DNA from: Chthonomonas calidirosea
GTDB taxonomy: Bacteria > Armatimonadota > Chthonomonadetes > Chthonomonadales > Chthonomonadaceae
Length of the DNA: 34,729 nt
Direction: 5' to 3'
NCBI GenBank assembly: GCA_945878775.1
Contig: CAMCUQ010000019.1
Coordinates: 1-34,729 of the forward strand
Position numbers and translations under genes: made by a program
In this document: positions 7,835 through 15,393 of the stretch, one piece after another
Layout: every line of letters starts with the position of its first letter
Position numbering within the stretch: the stretch's first letter is position 1
The notes under the pieces: model-generated
Told to the model about the DNA's origin: nothing
Databases searched by the model: none
The model's input: the letters and a program-made list of their open reading frames with translations, nothing else

Positions 7835-9688
7835 ATGAAACCACATCGAAAGATCGTCTCCCCACCTAAGGTAGCCCTTGCCTCCCTGATTCTACTAGTG
7901 CTATTCGCAGGATGCAATGGTGGAAAGCCGTCGGGTTCTCTGCAGCCCAGCCCCACTCCGCCCCCAGCAGGTCCCAATGCACCAAAACCAATAGTTGCAT
8001 CAGACCCCAATAAGCAAGATGGGCTAGCCCCTGCAACGTCCGATCAAGTCACTTTCAAGGATATAACGGCGGTGGCAGGAGTTGACTTTCAGCATTTCAG
8101 CGGCGCACGTGGCAGAAAGTATATGCCGGAGTGTGAGACGCCCGGTTGTGCCTTCCTCGATTTTAACGGCGATGGCAGGCCGGATATCCTACTCATCAAC
8201 GGGGCAGATTGGCCCGAAGTCACCTCAGGGCGCAAATCGACCACCTCCAAGCTCTACCGCAACGACGGCAACGGGAAATTCAAAGACGTTACAAAAGGCT
8301 CTGGTTTGGATATAGAGATGCACACGATGGGCGTCGCGGTGGGTGACTACGATAACGATGGCAAAGACGACCTCTACATAAGCTGCATTCTGGGTCCAAG
8401 CCGTCTCTTCCACAACGAAAGCAATGGGCATTTTAAAGAGGTCACGTCTGAGGCAGGGGTCAATAACGAAAACCTCTGGGGTTCCGCCGTTGCATGGCTC
8501 GACTACGATCACGATGGAAAACTTGATCTCCTCGTTGGAAATTACTGCAAATGGACTCCCAAAACCGATATGTTCTGTTCTGTCTACAAAGGCAAGAAAT
8601 CCTACTGTACCCCCAATGTCTATGATGGCGTTTCGCTTCGCCTCTATCACAATGATGGCGGCGGCAAGTTCAACGACGTCAGCACGCAGGCAGGTTTTGT
8701 GAATCTGCCAGGCAAGACATGGGGCTTCGCTATTCTCGATTACGACAATGACGGATGGGAAGATGTCGCCGTCTCCAACGATATGGAGCCAAACCTGCTC
8801 TTCCACAACAAGAAAAATGGAACGTTCCAAGAGGTGGGTATGGGCGTGGGGATCGGACTTGGTGAGAACGGTGCCCCAAAGGCGGGTATGGGTATCGATG
8901 CGGCAGACATAGATAACTCTGGGCGTGAAAGCATTCTCATATCAAACTTCTCTGGTGAAGGGCTTTCGTTCTTCTACAATGGAGACGGCAAACTGTTCTA
9001 TGAGCGTAGTGGTCAAACCGAGATGGCAAAATCTAGCCTCCTACGTATGGGTTGGGGTCTGTTTTTCTTGGACTACGATCTCGATGGGCGAAAAGATGCG
9101 CTTATCTGCAATGGGCACCTGTATGAAAACGTCCAGGACTTTCAGCCTGATGTTCACTTTAAGGAGAGTCCCCTCCTCTACCACAACGTAGGTCCCCTCA
9201 AGTTCACCGAAGTTTGCGCTCAGAAGGGAGACCTTGCCACTCCCGTTGTTGCGCGAGGTTGCTCATATGCCGATATTGACGGTGACGGTGACCTGGATGT
9301 ACTGATCATGTCGCTCGAAGGCAAGGCGCGACTGCTTCGCAATGATGGCGGCAACAAGCACAAATGGCTCCGCGTTCAACTGATCGGTAAGAAGTCCAAC
9401 CGCAATGGCTATGGGGCAAAGGTTGAGGTCACAGCGAAGGGCGTCACGCAACTCTATCGTGTGAGGAGTGGTTCCAGTTTCCTATCTGCCCTAGAGCAGA
9501 TAGCCACAGTCGGCATGGGGAACGAGGCACAAGCAGAGCAGGTCAAGATTACATGGTCCTCTGGGCAGATCGACACCTATGATAATGTTGGCACGGAGGC
9601 ACTGTTCGTCGCTACCGAGGGCGAAGGAGCCTCCGCCTACCCAAAGCAAGACCGATCTGCAAAGCCAACGCCCTACGCAAGAAAGTAG
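7835..9688 (+). CDS. CRTAC1-like lipoprotein with FG-GAP/VCBS repeats and ASPIC/UnbV domain
   Basis: This 617-residue protein has a lipoprotein signal with lipobox LFAGC (Cys27), a Pro-rich linker, a beta-propeller of FG-GAP/VCBS-type repeats and a C-terminal ASPIC/UnbV domain (about 524-585). Calcium-loop motifs of the form DxDxDGxxD occur at 109-117, 171-179, 223-231, 302-310, 413-421 and 480-488, with a degenerate copy at 358-366. The propeller should bind calcium and lie outside the inner membrane. RBS AGGAAG precedes the ATG. ASPIC/UnbV proteins frequently occur with TPR proteins in Acidobacteria, Planctomycetes and relatives, as here, but their ligand is unknown. A strong hairpin follows the stop. 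Adhesion or substrate binding is inference. Confidence 0.88.
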   Translation: MKPHRKIVSPPKVALASLILLVLFAGCNGGKPSGSLQPSPTPPPAGPNAPKPIVASDPNKQDGLAPATSDQVTFKDITAVAGVDFQHFSGARGRKYMPECETPGCAFLDFNGDGRPDILLINGADWPEVTSGRKSTTSKLYRNDGNGKFKDVTKGSGLDIEMHTMGVAVGDYDNDGKDDLYISCILGPSRLFHNESNGHFKEVTSEAGVNNENLWGSAVAWLDYDHDGKLDLLVGNYCKWTPKTDMFCSVYKGKKSYCTPNVYDGVSLRLYHNDGGGKFNDVSTQAGFVNLPGKTWGFAILDYDNDGWEDVAVSNDMEPNLLFHNKKNGTFQEVGMGVGIGLGENGAPKAGMGIDAADIDNSGRESILISNFSGEGLSFFYNGDGKLFYERSGQTEMAKSSLLRMGWGLFFLDYDLDGRKDALICNGHLYENVQDFQPDVHFKESPLLYHNVGPLKFTEVCAQKGDLATPVVARGCSYADIDGDGDLDVLIMSLEGKARLLRNDGGNKHKWLRVQLIGKKSNRNGYGAKVEVTAKGVTQLYRVRSGSSFLSALEQIATVGMGNEAQAEQVKITWSSGQIDTYDNVGTEALFVATEGEGASAYPKQDRSAKPTPYARK

Positions 9689-9720
9689 TATAAATCGCGC
9701 CATTATTGCAGTCTCAAACG

Positions 9721-9762
9721 AGTGGTAGTCAAGAGAAGTCCTTCTCTTGACTACCACTTTCC
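9721..9762 (+). terminator. Terminator of the TPR/ASPIC cluster
   Basis: AGTGGTAGTCAAGAGAAG (9721-9738) is followed, after two bases, by its exact reverse complement (9741-9758), giving about 17 pairs and a four-base loop. A T-rich TTTCCTTT stretch follows. It lies 32 bp after the stop codon of the ASPIC gene. Confidence 0.8.
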
Positions 9763-10072
9763 TTTATCCAAAAGAGTTGCCGCTATTCTTTTGCCCCAGA
9801 GAGTAGATGGAAGTGGGGTAAACAAACATCGCCTTTTCTGTGTTTTTTGCGAAAATTGCGCAGATAGTTCTCTTTTGTGGAACGGATAATATCGAGATAT
9901 TGTTTATAAAATTGAAGAAACCTATTTGCCCCCCATTCGTCTGTATATTGCATCCACAAAATGCACAAGAACGCACAGGAGTGCTACCGTATTACCATGA
10001 TTACCAAGCTATTATATCCAATTTGTACAGATGTGCGTTCCAGAAAGAGAACGTGAGTTAATGACCCTCCCA

Positions 10073-10102
10073 TGGGGCGGTAGTACCGCCCCAAATTTTT
10101 TT
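10073..10102 (+). terminator. Orphan intrinsic terminator (possible small RNA end)
   Basis: TGGGGCGG (10073-10080) pairs with CCGCCCCA (10086-10093) around TAGTA, followed by AA and a run of eight T. This is a textbook rho-independent terminator reading on the + strand. The 310 bases before it, after the ASPIC-cluster terminator, hold no convincing gene or promoter, so it may end a small RNA or catch readthrough. Confidence 0.75.
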
Positions 10103-10271
10103 GCCTCGCTCGTTTCTCCTGTTCCTCACACCAAGCAACCCCACAAGGCTTATCTCTCCAAAAATATCCTCGTATCCATTCATACGACACTGAATCACAC
10201 TTGAGACTAGTCGATATCCAAATAATGCTAACGCCTGCTATCTTTGCTGAGCTACCATCCGCTCACCCAAT

Positions 10272-10313
10272 AAAACACACTGAACTCCCTGCTTTAGGAG
10301 TTCAGTGTGTTTT
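10272..10313. terminator. Bidirectional-looking 17-bp hairpin
   Basis: AAAACACACTGAACTCC (10272-10288) pairs exactly with 10297-10313 around an eight-base loop. The A/T ends give a T-tail in both directions, so it can terminate from either side. It is the second hairpin downstream of the fasciclin gene on the - strand. Confidence 0.65.
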
Positions 10314-10337
10314 GAACATCTCTTGGGTATAGTTGTG

Positions 10338-10386
10338 AAAAACAGTGTTCTCGCACCGGAGCGTGAGTGTACTCCGGCGCAAGAAC
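10338..10386 (-). terminator. Intrinsic terminator of the fasciclin gene
   Basis: Read on the - strand, the 15-base arms 10386-10372 and 10361-10347 pair fully with two G-U wobbles around a 10-base loop, followed by ACTG and five T (10342-10338). On the + strand the same two positions would be C-A mismatches, so the hairpin fits RNA made from the - strand. It lies 9 bp after the fasciclin stop. Confidence 0.8.
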
Positions 10387-10395
10387 AAAAACCCT

Positions 10396-10911
10396 CTACT
10401 TGGGTAGTAGGACAGTGTCGATGACATGGATGACTCCATTGCTGCACTCGATATCTGTCTTAATGACCTTCGCGTTATCCACTCGCACACCATGCTTATT
10501 CCGCACATTGATAGACTTGCCGTTCACTGTCTTGACCTTTGTGCCATTCGCCAGTTTCATTACGTCGGCTGCCAAAACTTTGCCGGGGACAACATGGTAG
10601 GTCAGGATTGCTGCCAGTTTTTCCTTGTTTTCAGGCTTCAACAGGGCTGCAATAATACCAGGCTTAGATTTCTCCAGTTTCTTGAATGCCTTATCCGTAG
10701 GCGCAAACACTGTGAAGGGTCCCTCTCCTTTGAGCGTGTCCACAAGCCCCGCAGCCTTAGCAGCGGCAACAAGAGTCTTGAAGGAGCCAGCGCCCACAGC
10801 TGTGTCCACTATGTCCTTCGGCGTATCGTGTTGTGCCATAGCGCCGCTTGCGAAAGCAACTCCCAAAAGTCCGCACAAAGCAAACATCATCAAACGTCGT
10901 CGAATCATCAT
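10396..10911 (-). CDS. Secreted fasciclin (FAS1) domain protein
   Basis: This 171-residue protein has a Sec signal peptide with an arginine-rich start and likely cleavage after AMA26, followed by a single FAS1 domain. The characteristic first block is '[13 protein letters not shown]' and the second 'TYHVVPGK', ending with '[13 protein letters not shown]'. Such small single-domain proteins resemble mycobacterial MPB70 and are thought to mediate adhesion in the periplasm or at the surface. The ribosome site AAAGGAG lies about nine bases before the first ATG; a second ATG follows immediately. A promoter lies 160 bp upstream (11073-11101) and terminator hairpins follow, so the gene is probably monocistronic. 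The intervening leader (10912-11066) shows nothing further recognisable. Confidence 0.92.
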   Translation of the reverse strand: MMIRRRLMMFALCGLLGVAFASGAMAQHDTPKDIVDTAVGAGSFKTLVAAAKAAGLVDTLKGEGPFTVFAPTDKAFKKLEKSKPGIIAALLKPENKEKLAAILTYHVVPGKVLAADVMKLANGTKVKTVNGKSINVRNKHGVRVDNAKVIKTDIECSNGVIHVIDTVLLPK

Positions 10912-11072
10912 CTCTATAGTCTCCTTTGTAATCCTAAATCTGCTATATATTGAGCGGTCATCGTGTCTTGCCTCTGAAGTGCTCCATCTCCGCCATAAAG
11001 AGAGTGGCGGTACACTTCAAAATCGACTGTTCGCTTCCAAGATGCCCCGCAGAAAGCTCATCTCTGAATCCT

Positions 11073-11125
11073 ATTATGCAACACTCTTCACCAATTGTCA
11101 ATACTTTGTCTAATTTTTGTCTAAT
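11073..11125 (-). promoter_or_regulatory. Fasciclin promoter with tandem operator-like repeats
   Basis: On the - strand, TTGACA (11101-11096) and CATAAT (11078-11073) are 17 bp apart, a near-consensus housekeeping promoter directed to the fasciclin gene. Directly upstream of the -35 element are two exact 10-base direct repeats, ATTAGACAAA (- strand; 11125-11116 and 11114-11105), spaced by 11 bp, about one helical turn, as expected for a regulator or UP-like site. Confidence 0.7.
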
Positions 11126-11286
11126 TAATTTCCACTGGGTATGAAACCGGGCTATACGCCGTTCACAATGCCAGTCTGCTCCTAAGCCCTCACCAAGAGG
11201 CTAGAAGCTTCGTTTCAGGGCTGTATTCCCTATTTTTGCTAGATGCGCTAGTATTCAGCAACAGTTTCGTGAAATATTGAGATACG

Positions 11287-11348
11287 TTACCGTGTCAGTA
11301 TTATTTAGACAAAATGAGTATGGTGTCTAAATAATACTGACACGGTAA
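11287..11348. repeat. Perfect 25-bp inverted repeat, possible MITE or element remnant
   Basis: The arms 11287-11311 and 11324-11348 are exact reverse complements around a 12-base loop. Each outer end begins with TTACCGTGTCAG. A TA dinucleotide lies just inside both ends, which would fit a TA target duplication of the IS630/Tc1-mariner type, but no transposase is present. The surrounding stretch 11126-11517 has no gene and nothing else recognisable. It may instead be a bidirectional terminator. Confidence 0.6.
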
Positions 11349-11517
11349 GCCACAAATATGGAACTTCTATTCGCTGGGTTGAATAAAGGGACGGTGGGGG
11401 CACACTACAGAAGGAATGCAAAGGGCATGAGACCCCGATAACACAGGGGCTAAAATGATCACGGAGGCACATGAAGCGAGGGTGACGATTTGGAAAGGCG
11501 AGAGGGTGTGCTACGAC

Positions 11518-12045
11518 TCAGCGACGTCTTCGGGGTTTGAAACGTAGCTTTAGGTCTTGCCACACATTGAAGACAATGGGACAGAGTGCAGTATTGTCCA
11601 TCATCATCCAGCTACGTGACGTAAAATGCTCTTCGTACAGATATGGGAAGTCTTTGCAGGCTTTGGGGCGATCTTCGTAGACGGTACAGCGGTTATCCTC
11701 ACCTAAGAACGGGCAAGGGCTAGAAGAAAAACAGGTGCTGTTATCTTCAGAGCGAGAGACATAACGCTCTGTGAAGTCTTTCACGGTCATGTTGGAGCGT
11801 GCCGCCAAGCGTTTAATATCATCGTTGTCCACAATGACCTGCATGGTACGACAACAGTTCGCGCAAGTGGTGCAGTCTATCTGCTTCCAAACTCGATCCG
11901 TCGTCTCTTGCACAATGGCATCCAGCTTCTTAGTCGAGAGGTTTAAGTGACCTTTGAGATAGATACGGAACCGCTCGTCTTCTGCTTCGTTGTGGCGTGA
12001 ATAACGTTCAATGAGGGGAATGGATCGGATCAGATCGTCGGGCAT
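11518..12045 (-). CDS. YkgJ-family cysteine-cluster protein
   Basis: This is a 175-residue cytoplasmic protein with the YkgJ (zinc/iron-chelating, UPF0153-like) cysteine arrangement. Cys58, Cys61, Cys64 and Cys65 lie in 'CTTCANCC', and Cys105, Cys111, Cys120 and Cys130 follow, the last in the family pattern 'CTVYEDRPKACKDFPY'; Cys155 completes the set. The family probably binds a metal or Fe-S cluster through these residues, but no reaction is established. AAGGAGG (- strand, 12060-12054) lies eight bases before the ATG. The leader can fold into two exclusive hairpins (separate entry). The gene lies 126 bp downstream of the ECF operon on the same strand and may be its last member. Confidence 0.85.
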   Translation of the reverse strand: MPDDLIRSIPLIERYSRHNEAEDERFRIYLKGHLNLSTKKLDAIVQETTDRVWKQIDCTTCANCCRTMQVIVDNDDIKRLAARSNMTVKDFTERYVSRSEDNSTCFSSSPCPFLGEDNRCTVYEDRPKACKDFPYLYEEHFTSRSWMMMDNTALCPIVFNVWQDLKLRFKPRRRR

Positions 12046-12053
12046 AGTTATTG

Positions 12054-12106
12054 CCTCCTTCTGAATGTCGTTCAGAGGAGGTCTCTCCTGTGCTTGAGAC
12101 CTCCTC
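12054..12106 (-). promoter_or_regulatory. Mutually exclusive hairpins controlling the YkgJ ribosome site (candidate RNA switch)
   Basis: On the - strand RNA, GAGGAGGTCTC (12106-12096) pairs perfectly with GAGACCTCCTC (12085-12075) around a 10-base loop, leaving the ribosome site AAGGAGG (12060-12054) open. Alternatively CCTCCT plus CTGAA pairs with TTCAG plus AAGGAGG (12070-12054) around loop CGACA with one bulged A, burying the ribosome site. The two folds share the CCTCCTC segment, so they exclude each other, as in attenuators and riboswitch expression platforms. No known ligand-binding domain is visible upstream. Confidence 0.5.
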
Positions 12107-12171
12107 GAAAATCTAACTGCTTGTTCGTGTTACCTGCTCCCAATTCCTTCTCACCAGAACAGTTCTCGAAA

Positions 12172-14247
12172 CTACTTTGGTAGTGGTCGCGTCTGCCCGG
12201 AACTCGAAGATTCTTTCCATAGAAGAGGAGGCGGTCCTGACCGAGTCGGCTCCAGGGAACGGCGAATTGAGAAATCACGTAGCGCATCCAAAGGCTTCTC
12301 GTGCAGATTGTCAATCATTGGTTGTAGCTGTCCTGTGTTTGCCCAGACTGCAACCACATGGGCGTAGACATTACCCGCCTTCTCCCACCGAGAGAGGTAG
12401 AGCGTGTTCCCCGTAAACAACAAGAGAAGAACCGCGATGGCAGAAACCGTTGACCGTGAAGTCCCCTGTGCGATGGTCTCAATAACAGGCTTTCCCCTCC
12501 ACAAGCTAACCATCAGCATCACAAAGGCGCAGAGCAGGGGCAGACACACAAGTATCCCCAACATCCATTTGTACGGGAGCATCACATCCGTGCCCGTGCT
12601 CATGAGTGGGGCATTTCGGAAGGGATCGAGTACGTCGTGCGATGCCCAGAGCATGTTCGTACTCAAGAGAGAAAGGAACCACAATAGCCCAGAGGTAACC
12701 ACGTAGCTAATAACAGCAGAAAAGGCTGTCCGGTTCCCTTGCCAGAATCCCCAAATGAGACTTAACCCCAACAACGTCACACAGAACAGAGTCTTGATGG
12801 AGAGGAGCGGAATGAGATTGAGCCAAGGAATGCTCTGCGTAAAGGTGTTAAAAAATGCGGTAAGAAACGCAAGAAGTAACCCTATAGTCGCCCCTCTAGC
12901 CGTAGAGGAAGCGATACCCTTGCCTCGCTCCAATCGGAACCTATGAATATGAAGACCAATGGACGCTACTCCCCCAACCGCCATAAAGAACATGGCAAGG
13001 CTCAACAGAATATGGTTTCCTAGCCAAAGAAGAAGCGACTCATGTACGGGAAACGGTGCAGTGCCATTAAGGAACCACTCATGTGGAAGCACCGTGCTCT
13101 GAAACCACTCCGCCTCTCTAGCAAAGCCTCGTTGCTTCAAAACGCCCGCTAGCGTACTCGCGTCTTGATAATCGGGTAGCAGACGGCTATCGTATTTTAT
13201 GTAACCTTGTTGTCTAATCGCCTCTGCTCGAACTTTGGCTCCTAGTGTCTCACCAGCGATAGTGTTCCATAAGCGCGTTACTTCGGGCTCCATGTTATAG
13301 GCAATGTTGTGGTCTATCAGCGTTACAGCGAGTACCGCAAGATCACATTGAATAGCAACAGCAGAAGCGTAATTCCCCGACTCTTCATACTCATCTATGA
13401 GCTCGATAGCCTCTTGAAAGGCGTCGAATTGGTACCCCCAGCTTTGTGCAGAGTGTTGCTCCAATATCGAAATATTGATTCCAGCAGGAATATAACCGCA
13501 CGCACGAGTCACAGTATTCAAAATGCCCTCTTGCTCGGTGGCAAAACCATCATTCCAATAAGGCGTTTTCCTATAGGGTCCTTTAGCTGTGTCACCGTGA
13601 ATGCAATCGTCCAGTACCTTTACGATCTCAGAGCCAAGAGGCTCCCTCTTCTTCTTAATATGCTCAACAGGTCTCTTATCGCCCCAATACAGCAAGTACG
13701 CTTTCTCCACTGCAAAATAGAGGTTATTGGGAAAGTGCTTCAGAGCGTTTTCCGCAACGTCAAGCCCTTGCGTTAGATAATCCCTTACATAGAACTCCTC
13801 TAAGGGCATATCATGCCCAAGAATGTTCTTCTCAGGTACGGGAATATCAATCCCAACTTTGCTCTCCCCGTACCGATGTAGTTGTGATGTAATGTACCGA
13901 AGGTAAGCAGTATAGGCGTACTCGCTTGGAAACGAATTGGTGATTCTCTTCAGATAACGGTTCTTATCGTCTCTGCCCTCAAAATCGGCAAACCAGAGTG
14001 CAGTGACTTGTGCTGATAGGTCGGATTCATGTGTATCGGCATAGTGCCCAATCTGCGATGCTACCTCACTGACGGCGAAATTTCTATTGCTTCCCCGAAA
14101 TGGGTTGGCTTTTACTAGTTGGCGTTGAACGATATGTCCGGTATCTGTCGCAATGAGGAGTGTCAGGCACGCTCCAATCATTAGCCCCAAAGCACGCCAT
14201 TTGAGTTTCAAGCCGGGTATATTTGCAGAAAATGTGGTGTTTTTCAT
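12172..14247 (-). CDS. 691-residue multi-span membrane protein of an ECF sigma operon
   Basis: I do not recognise this protein's family. It has an N-terminal transmembrane helix (about 17-34), a large soluble, mainly helical part (35-405) with loosely TPR-like stretches, and a membrane part with six likely helices near 406-433, 452-469, 475-501, 508-530, 560-583 and 600-618. The tail is polar. The soluble part should lie outside the membrane. Its ATG overlaps the stop of the preceding gene in an ATGA junction, so it is coupled to the candidate anti-sigma gene and the ECF sigma gene. It could sense envelope state or be the output of the sigma factor; both are inference. No catalytic motif was seen. 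Confidence 0.75.
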   Translation of the reverse strand: MKNTTFSANIPGLKLKWRALGLMIGACLTLLIATDTGHIVQRQLVKANPFRGSNRNFAVSEVASQIGHYADTHESDLSAQVTALWFADFEGRDDKNRYLKRITNSFPSEYAYTAYLRYITSQLHRYGESKVGIDIPVPEKNILGHDMPLEEFYVRDYLTQGLDVAENALKHFPNNLYFAVEKAYLLYWGDKRPVEHIKKKREPLGSEIVKVLDDCIHGDTAKGPYRKTPYWNDGFATEQEGILNTVTRACGYIPAGINISILEQHSAQSWGYQFDAFQEAIELIDEYEESGNYASAVAIQCDLAVLAVTLIDHNIAYNMEPEVTRLWNTIAGETLGAKVRAEAIRQQGYIKYDSRLLPDYQDASTLAGVLKQRGFAREAEWFQSTVLPHEWFLNGTAPFPVHESLLLWLGNHILLSLAMFFMAVGGVASIGLHIHRFRLERGKGIASSTARGATIGLLLAFLTAFFNTFTQSIPWLNLIPLLSIKTLFCVTLLGLSLIWGFWQGNRTAFSAVISYVVTSGLLWFLSLLSTNMLWASHDVLDPFRNAPLMSTGTDVMLPYKWMLGILVCLPLLCAFVMLMVSLWRGKPVIETIAQGTSRSTVSAIAVLLLLFTGNTLYLSRWEKAGNVYAHVVAVWANTGQLQPMIDNLHEKPLDALRDFSIRRSLEPTRSGPPPLLWKESSSSGQTRPLPK

Positions 14248-14690
14248 CGCTTCACACCCTTCCCTGAAGGGATAAGGCGTTCGCGTTGACCAAAGAGATT
14301 AACATTGTGTCCACCCGTTACCCGTTTCGAGATAGTGTCCTGGGTTAGATGTAGGGAGCGGGTAGGAATCAAGGAATCATGGTGAGAAGGCACGATAGAA
14401 TAATCAATCTTTCCCGCATACTGCGCGGGATTTGTAATAAATTGGAGAATTCCACCCATCACCACTCCCCCGACAAGGATGGGAAGTGCCATCCACGCGA
14501 GTCGGCGGCGCAGTTGCAGAGACCATGTTTCCAGATCGTTCCCCGCAGAAAGCAGGCGTAATACCTCCAGACTTGCCCGTTCTGGTCGGCTTACTTTCGC
14601 GGTATTTGCCTGTAATCCGTTGCGTAGTGCCAATCTGTCGCTTGATTCGACTTCGAGATTCTGTTGTAAATCTTGAGAAGGCTCAGACAT
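14244..14690 (-). CDS. Single-span membrane protein, candidate anti-sigma factor
   Basis: This 148-residue protein has a polar cytoplasmic part (1-62), one transmembrane helix (about 64-85) and an outer tail of about 60 residues. The topology is that of membrane-bound anti-sigma factors, and the gene directly follows an ECF sigma gene. It lacks the HxxxCxxC zinc motif of the ZAS class, and no other anti-sigma motif was recognised, so the role rests on context. I chose the ATG at 14690 because AAGGAGA lies about seven bases upstream and it overlaps the sigma stop by 8 bases; a start at 14747 would add 19 basic residues encoded inside the sigma gene. It overlaps the next gene by ATGA. Confidence 0.75.
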   Translation of the reverse strand: MSEPSQDLQQNLEVESSDRLALRNGLQANTAKVSRPERASLEVLRLLSAGNDLETWSLQLRRRLAWMALPILVGGVVMGGILQFITNPAQYAGKIDYSIVPSHHDSLIPTRSLHLTQDTISKRVTGGHNVNLFGQRERLIPSGKGVKR

Positions 14691-15354
14691 CTTGCGTCTC
14701 CTTTTGAATGCTCTGATAGAGACTCTTGAACTGTTCGCGTGCCACACTGAGGCGAGAGCGAACCGTACCCACAGGAATCTCTAGTAGCTCGGCAATATCC
14801 AAATAATCCATCCCCTCTAGTTCACGAAGCACCAACGCCGCGCGAAGGGGCGGAGAGAGTCGATCCATCAACTGTTTCACCAGTAGCCGTGCCTCGATGC
14901 TATCCGCTTGCTTTGGTTGCGCCCTGTCCGCAAACAAGCTCTCAGCAAGGAACAGCTGTTCCCGCTTCCAGTAGGGTATTCTCATTTTATTCAAACAGCA
15001 CCGCACGACGACATTATAGAACCATGTGTAAAAGCGTGCCTCGCCACGAAACTCCCTAATCTGAGCGTAGATGCGAAGGAACGCCTCCTGCACCACATCC
15101 TCTGCGTCTTCTGAGTTATGGAGGACATTTGATGCCAAGCGCAACGCACGGGGGCGATAACGGGTCATAAGACTATCAAAGGCGGCAAAGTCGCCCATTC
15201 GCACTCTCCGTACCCATTCAGCCTCCTCCTCAGCCATATCCAGACCACGCTGTGCCGGTTCCGGCAAAACGTGCTTCTGCTCTTGAGGTAGAGCCGTTTG
15301 GACAGTTCGCGGAATCACTAGCGCTTTGGGGGTTGTCATAATTTTTTCGCGCAT
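14683..15354 (-). CDS. RNA polymerase ECF sigma factor (RpoE-type)
   Basis: This 223-residue group 4 sigma factor has region 2 at about residues 57-123, with the typical 'DAEDVVQEAFLRIYAQ' and 'FYTWFYNVVVRCCLNKMR', and region 4 at about 160-210, with the helix-turn-helix 'YLDIAELLEIPVGTVRSRL'. There is no region 1 or 3. The first 45 residues are an extra, probably flexible leader. AAGGA precedes the first ATG by about five bases; a second ATG at codon 6 is possible. It heads a coupled operon with a candidate anti-sigma factor and a large membrane protein, suggesting response to an envelope signal. A candidate self-recognised promoter lies 40-67 bp upstream. Confidence 0.93.
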   Translation of the reverse strand: MREKIMTTPKALVIPRTVQTALPQEQKHVLPEPAQRGLDMAEEEAEWVRRVRMGDFAAFDSLMTRYRPRALRLASNVLHNSEDAEDVVQEAFLRIYAQIREFRGEARFYTWFYNVVVRCCLNKMRIPYWKREQLFLAESLFADRAQPKQADSIEARLLVKQLMDRLSPPLRAALVLRELEGMDYLDIAELLEIPVGTVRSRLSVAREQFKSLYQSIQKETQDV

Positions 15355-15393
15355 CGGCGTCCTTGACTCCTAAACACTTCTGCCTGCATCCAT

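Noticed and set aside
9840-10061. 73-codon + strand ORF ending 12 bp before the orphan terminator
   Set aside because: GTG start without ribosome site and no recognisable protein features; the stretch is AT-rich and non-coding in appearance.
11430-11465. Possible terminator after the YkgJ gene on the - strand
   Set aside because: The AGCCCC/GGGG stem has a bulge and no T-run after it.
14691-14747. Longer 5' end for the candidate anti-sigma gene
   Set aside because: Extra residues are basic and encoded inside the sigma gene; AAGGAGA fits the ATG at 14690.
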